Part shown: positions 5,972 through 8,230 of the stretch, one piece after another
Layout: each line of letters opens with the position of its first letter
Position numbering within the stretch: the stretch's first letter is position 1
From: an uncultured Flavobacteriales bacterium
GTDB lineage: Bacteria; Bacteroidota; Bacteroidia; Flavobacteriales_D; Crocinitomicaceae
NCBI GenBank assembly: GCA_903879765.1
Contig: CAIRMS010000035.1
Location: forward strand, 1-8,230
Reading direction: 5' to 3'
Length of the DNA: 8,230 nucleotides
The notes under the pieces: model-generated
Database searches by the model: none
What the model was told of the DNA's origin: nothing
What the model saw: only the letters and a program-made list of their open reading frames with translations
Position numbers and translations under genes: made by a program

Positions 5972-7048
5972 ATGCTTAAAATCATTGATCGATATATCAT
6001 TAAAAAATTCCTTTCTACATTCTTTTTTATGTTGGGGATTATCATGTTGTTATCGATTGTATTTGATATTTCGGAGAAACTCAGTGAATTTATTTCAAAC
6101 AAAGCACCAATTTCCGAGATTATCTTTGACTATTATGTGAATTTTATTCTCTTTTATGGGAATACGTTTTCCTCCATGATTATTTTCATTTCGGTTATTT
6201 GGTTTACTGCTAAAATGGCACAAGACACCGAAATAATCCCAATTTGGTTTAGTGGCCGACCCATCACTCGGTTCCTACGACCATACATGATTGGTGCAAC
6301 CGTATTAATGATTCTTTCATTTGTTTTAAATCATTTCATTGTTCCGAGATCATCGAAAGTTCGATTGGCTTTTGAAGAGAAGTACTACCGGGATATTTTA
6401 TCAGTGGAGGATTATCAAGCGGAATATCCCGGGAACGAATTGGTTTATTTTTCGAATTACACTTCCGCTGAAAATCAAATACATGATTTGACCATTCAAA
6501 AATGGAACGATGAAAACGAACCTATTTATTTTTTTAGAGCCCGAAAAGTAAAAAGTATTCCAGGAACCAATCGTTGGCAGGTGAAGGATTACTATGAGAA
6601 AAACTATCATTTCCCTAAAGGTAGACTAGTACATGGCTCGCGAAAAGACACCACTTTTTCATTTACGCTGGAGGAAATTTCTCAACGAGAGAATGTGGCG
6701 GAAACGATGACTTATAGTGAACTTACTCGATTGATTGAACGCGAGAAAATTAAGGGTTCATCTCTTGTACCTACTTATGAAATCGAACTTCACCAACGGA
6801 CATCTTATCCTTTTGCCGCTTATATTTTAACGATAATGGGCGTATCGGTTTCTTCACGAAAGAAACGCGGGGGTATTGGTGTAAATGTGGCTATCGGACT
6901 CACTATTGTTTTTATATACATTTTCTCTATGAAAATGCTTACTGTGGCCTCTATGAATGTGGGTATGCCAGCAATCATCTCCGTTTGGATTCCAAATATC
7001 ATGTTCGCTTTCACAGCTTACATCTTATACCGCTTTTCTCAGAAATAA
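5972..7048 (+). CDS. LptF/LptG-family permease (YjgP/YjgQ)
   Basis: The product is 358 residues, normal for the family. It has three N-terminal membrane segments (about 14-33, 56-79 and 101-124), a soluble beta-rich domain (about 126-270), and three C-terminal segments (about 278-297, 302-323 and 333-355). This is the LptF/LptG layout of two membrane halves around a periplasmic beta-jellyroll. Other signs are the N-terminal LKIIDRYIIKKFLSTF, the cytoplasmic coupling helix near residues 84-103 (DTEIIPIWFSGRPITRF), and ELHQRTSYPFA before the fourth helix. Two such proteins plus the ATPase LptB extract LPS from the inner membrane and push it to the LptC/LptA bridge. Whether this copy acts as LptF or LptG cannot be settled from one gene, so I give no symbol. 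It lies 6 nt after tgt, a neighbour pair I recall from other Bacteroidota. Its 3' end overlaps rnz by 10 nt. Confidence 0.92.
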   Translation: MLKIIDRYIIKKFLSTFFFMLGIIMLLSIVFDISEKLSEFISNKAPISEIIFDYYVNFILFYGNTFSSMIIFISVIWFTAKMAQDTEIIPIWFSGRPITRFLRPYMIGATVLMILSFVLNHFIVPRSSKVRLAFEEKYYRDILSVEDYQAEYPGNELVYFSNYTSAENQIHDLTIQKWNDENEPIYFFRARKVKSIPGTNRWQVKDYYEKNYHFPKGRLVHGSRKDTTFSFTLEEISQRENVAETMTYSELTRLIEREKIKGSSLVPTYEIELHQRTSYPFAAYILTIMGVSVSSRKKRGGIGVNVAIGLTIVFIYIFSMKMLTVASMNVGMPAIISVWIPNIMFAFTAYILYRFSQK

Positions 7049-7965
7049 GAGAGTTTTTCTAGGTCTATCCATTCACCATCTTCGGCTGCAATCGTGTTTG
7101 GGAAAATACTTTTGGCTTCTAATAAGTGTTGTTCGCTTGTTTCATAACGTGAAGAGAAATGTCCGATTATGAGGTGTTGTACCTTCATTTTCTCTGCCAT
7201 TTGAGCTGCCTGTTTGGCTGTGCTGTGATAGGTTTGTTTGGCTCGTGCGGCATGCTGCTCCGTGAACGTGGCTTCGTGATACATCAAATGAGCATTTTCA
7301 ATCGCTGACTCATATCCAGTCCAAGGTTTAGTGTCCGAGCAAAAGACATAATGTAAGGATGGGCTAGGGGGAATGGTAAATTTCTTATTTTTCAAAACAC
7401 GACCATCCTTGACCAGATCCATTCCTGCTTTTAATTTTGGTAAATCTTCCAGCAGTAACCCTGCTTCTTTGATGGCGGCAGCATTTAGGTGCAAAGGTTT
7501 TGGTTTTTCTTCAATCCGATAACCCCAAGTTGGGATGCGGTGTTTTAATGCAAAACTTTTTATTTCAATCAGTCGATCTTCGAAAATTGTCTGAAGTGAC
7601 TTTGTTTCAAGTTGAACAAATTGAACATCAAAGCAAAGTTTGTGTCCGCCAACATCAATAAATGAAGTGATTAACTGTTGCAATTCTGGTGGACCATAAA
7701 CGGTTAGACCTCTGGTTCTTCCTAATAAATGCATGGATGAAATTAATCCGGGTAAACCAAAAAAATGATCTCCGTGCAAGTGAGAAATGAGGATGTGGGT
7801 AATGCGTTGTAATTTGATTCCAAATTTGCGCAGTTGGAGTTGCGTTCCTTCTCCACAATCAATGAGAATATGTCTGTTGTTACATTCGATGTATTGCGCA
7901 GTTGGATTTCGCTTACCAGTTGGAAGCGCGGCACCACTACCTAAGATGCAAACTGAGAAACTCAC
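7039..7965 (-). CDS. rnz: Ribonuclease Z (tRNA 3' endonuclease)
   Basis: The product is 308 residues, typical of the short bacterial RNase Z. It is a zinc metallo-beta-lactamase nuclease that cuts tRNA precursors after the discriminator base. The metal ligands are all present: SHLHGDHFFGLPG (residues 61-73) with His-62, His-64, Asp-66 and His-67; His-142 in ALKHRIPTWGYR; Asp-211 in FCSDTKPW; and His-268 in LIIGHFSSRY. The N-terminal FSVCILGSGAALPTGKRNPTAQ is the family opening, and YHSTAKQAAQMA (245-256) is the usual helix before the last ligand. The GP-rich exosite arm lies around residues 150-205. The start is GTG 7963-7965; it overlaps the upstream STAS stop as GTGA, so translation is probably coupled. 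The 3' end overlaps the permease gene by 10 nt in the opposite direction. Confidence 0.96.
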   Translation of the reverse strand: MSFSVCILGSGAALPTGKRNPTAQYIECNNRHILIDCGEGTQLQLRKFGIKLQRITHILISHLHGDHFFGLPGLISSMHLLGRTRGLTVYGPPELQQLITSFIDVGGHKLCFDVQFVQLETKSLQTIFEDRLIEIKSFALKHRIPTWGYRIEEKPKPLHLNAAAIKEAGLLLEDLPKLKAGMDLVKDGRVLKNKKFTIPPSPSLHYVFCSDTKPWTGYESAIENAHLMYHEATFTEQHAARAKQTYHSTAKQAAQMAEKMKVQHLIIGHFSSRYETSEQHLLEAKSIFPNTIAAEDGEWIDLEKLSYF

Positions 7966-8230
7966 GCAATAAGTGCATCAATTCCTTTATCTACGGAATT
8001 GGTAATGATTAGAACTTTGTCTAATTGTGCAATTTCAACCATCTTTTGGACATTGCTTTGCAAGCCACAAAGTGCAAATCTTCCATTCGTATCTTTGCAG
8101 AGTCTATTGGCAATTAGGATAGCACTTAATCCGGATGAATCGCAATATTTCGTTTTAGAGAGGTCTAATAAAATAAAATTACTTCCAATTTTATTCAATT
8201 GTAGGAAATGACTTTTCAGTTCAGGTGCAT
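7962..8230 (-). CDS. STAS-domain protein, anti-sigma-factor-antagonist-like (5' end outside window)
   Basis: The frame is open to the right edge and gives 88 complete residues to TGA 7962-7964. The beginning, roughly 15-35 residues for a stand-alone STAS protein, is missing. The visible part starts APELKSHFLQL, then NFILLDLSKTKYCDSSGLSAILIANRLCK, a later CGLQSNVQKMVEIAQLDKVL, and a short helical tail. This is the strand-helix order of STAS domains. The DSSG motif (residues 30-33 of the fragment) corresponds to the phosphorylated serine loop of SpoIIAA/RsbV. Such proteins sequester anti-sigma factors or partner-switching kinases, and phosphorylation of that serine switches them off. No partner kinase or phosphatase is visible in the window. 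A TTG at 8196-8198 could open a shorter frame but would cut the STAS fold. It is joined to rnz by a 4-nt overlap. Confidence 0.88.
   Translation of the reverse strand, partial: APELKSHFLQLNKIGSNFILLDLSKTKYCDSSGLSAILIANRLCKDTNGRFALCGLQSNVQKMVEIAQLDKVLIITNSVDKGIDALIA

Noticed and set aside
8196..8198. TTG as the start of a 78-residue STAS protein.
   Set aside because: The frame stays open to the right edge with STAS-like sequence (APELKSHFLQ), so the true start is outside the window.
7999..8211. A 70-codon plus-strand frame opposite the STAS gene.
   Set aside because: It is the antisense shadow of a clear STAS domain and shows no coding signature of its own.

Overview
The window looks like an AT-rich chromosomal segment of a Bacteroidota bacterium, most likely in Flavobacteriales. 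The family-level guess (a Fluviicola/Crocinitomicaceae-like lineage) is weak. The phylum call rests on type IX secretion genes (porU end, porV), a Bacteroidota-style queuine tRNA-ribosyltransferase without the zinc cysteines, TAnnTTTG-like promoter boxes and few Shine-Dalgarno sequences. Coding density is very high. There is no tRNA, rRNA, insertion sequence, CRISPR array or prophage gene, and no gene-free stretch longer than about 80 bases.

Layout. (1) Bases 2-1966, plus strand: the 3' end of porU, then porV, then ispF only 2 nt behind porV. This joins the outer-membrane attachment step of type IX secretion to an isoprenoid-precursor gene. (2) Bases 2016-2402, plus: apaG, with its own plausible promoter, overlapping rsmG tail to tail. 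(3) Bases 2394-4758, minus: a tight unit transcribed as membrane glycosyltransferase, then ECF-like sigma factor (7-nt overlap), then rsmG (5-nt gap, GTG start). (4) Bases 4759-4834: a 76-nt divergent promoter region. (5) Bases 4835-7048, plus: tgt, then an LptF/LptG-family permease 6 nt later, overlapping rnz tail to tail. (6) Bases 7039-8230, minus: a STAS-domain protein running off the right edge, then rnz, coupled by a GTGA start/stop overlap.

Functionally this is core cell biology rather than an accessory island. It covers envelope biogenesis (PorU/PorV, the LPS-export permease, a glycosyltransferase), RNA maturation (RsmG, Tgt, RNase Z), isoprenoid synthesis (IspF) and regulation (sigma factor, STAS protein). 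I found no convincing undescribed system. The points most worth a second look are an IspF with an eroded C-terminal signature, loss of the zinc site in Tgt (probably normal for this phylum), a sigma factor translationally coupled to a glycosyltransferase with no visible anti-sigma gene, and two tail-to-tail gene overlaps that leave no room for ordinary terminators.
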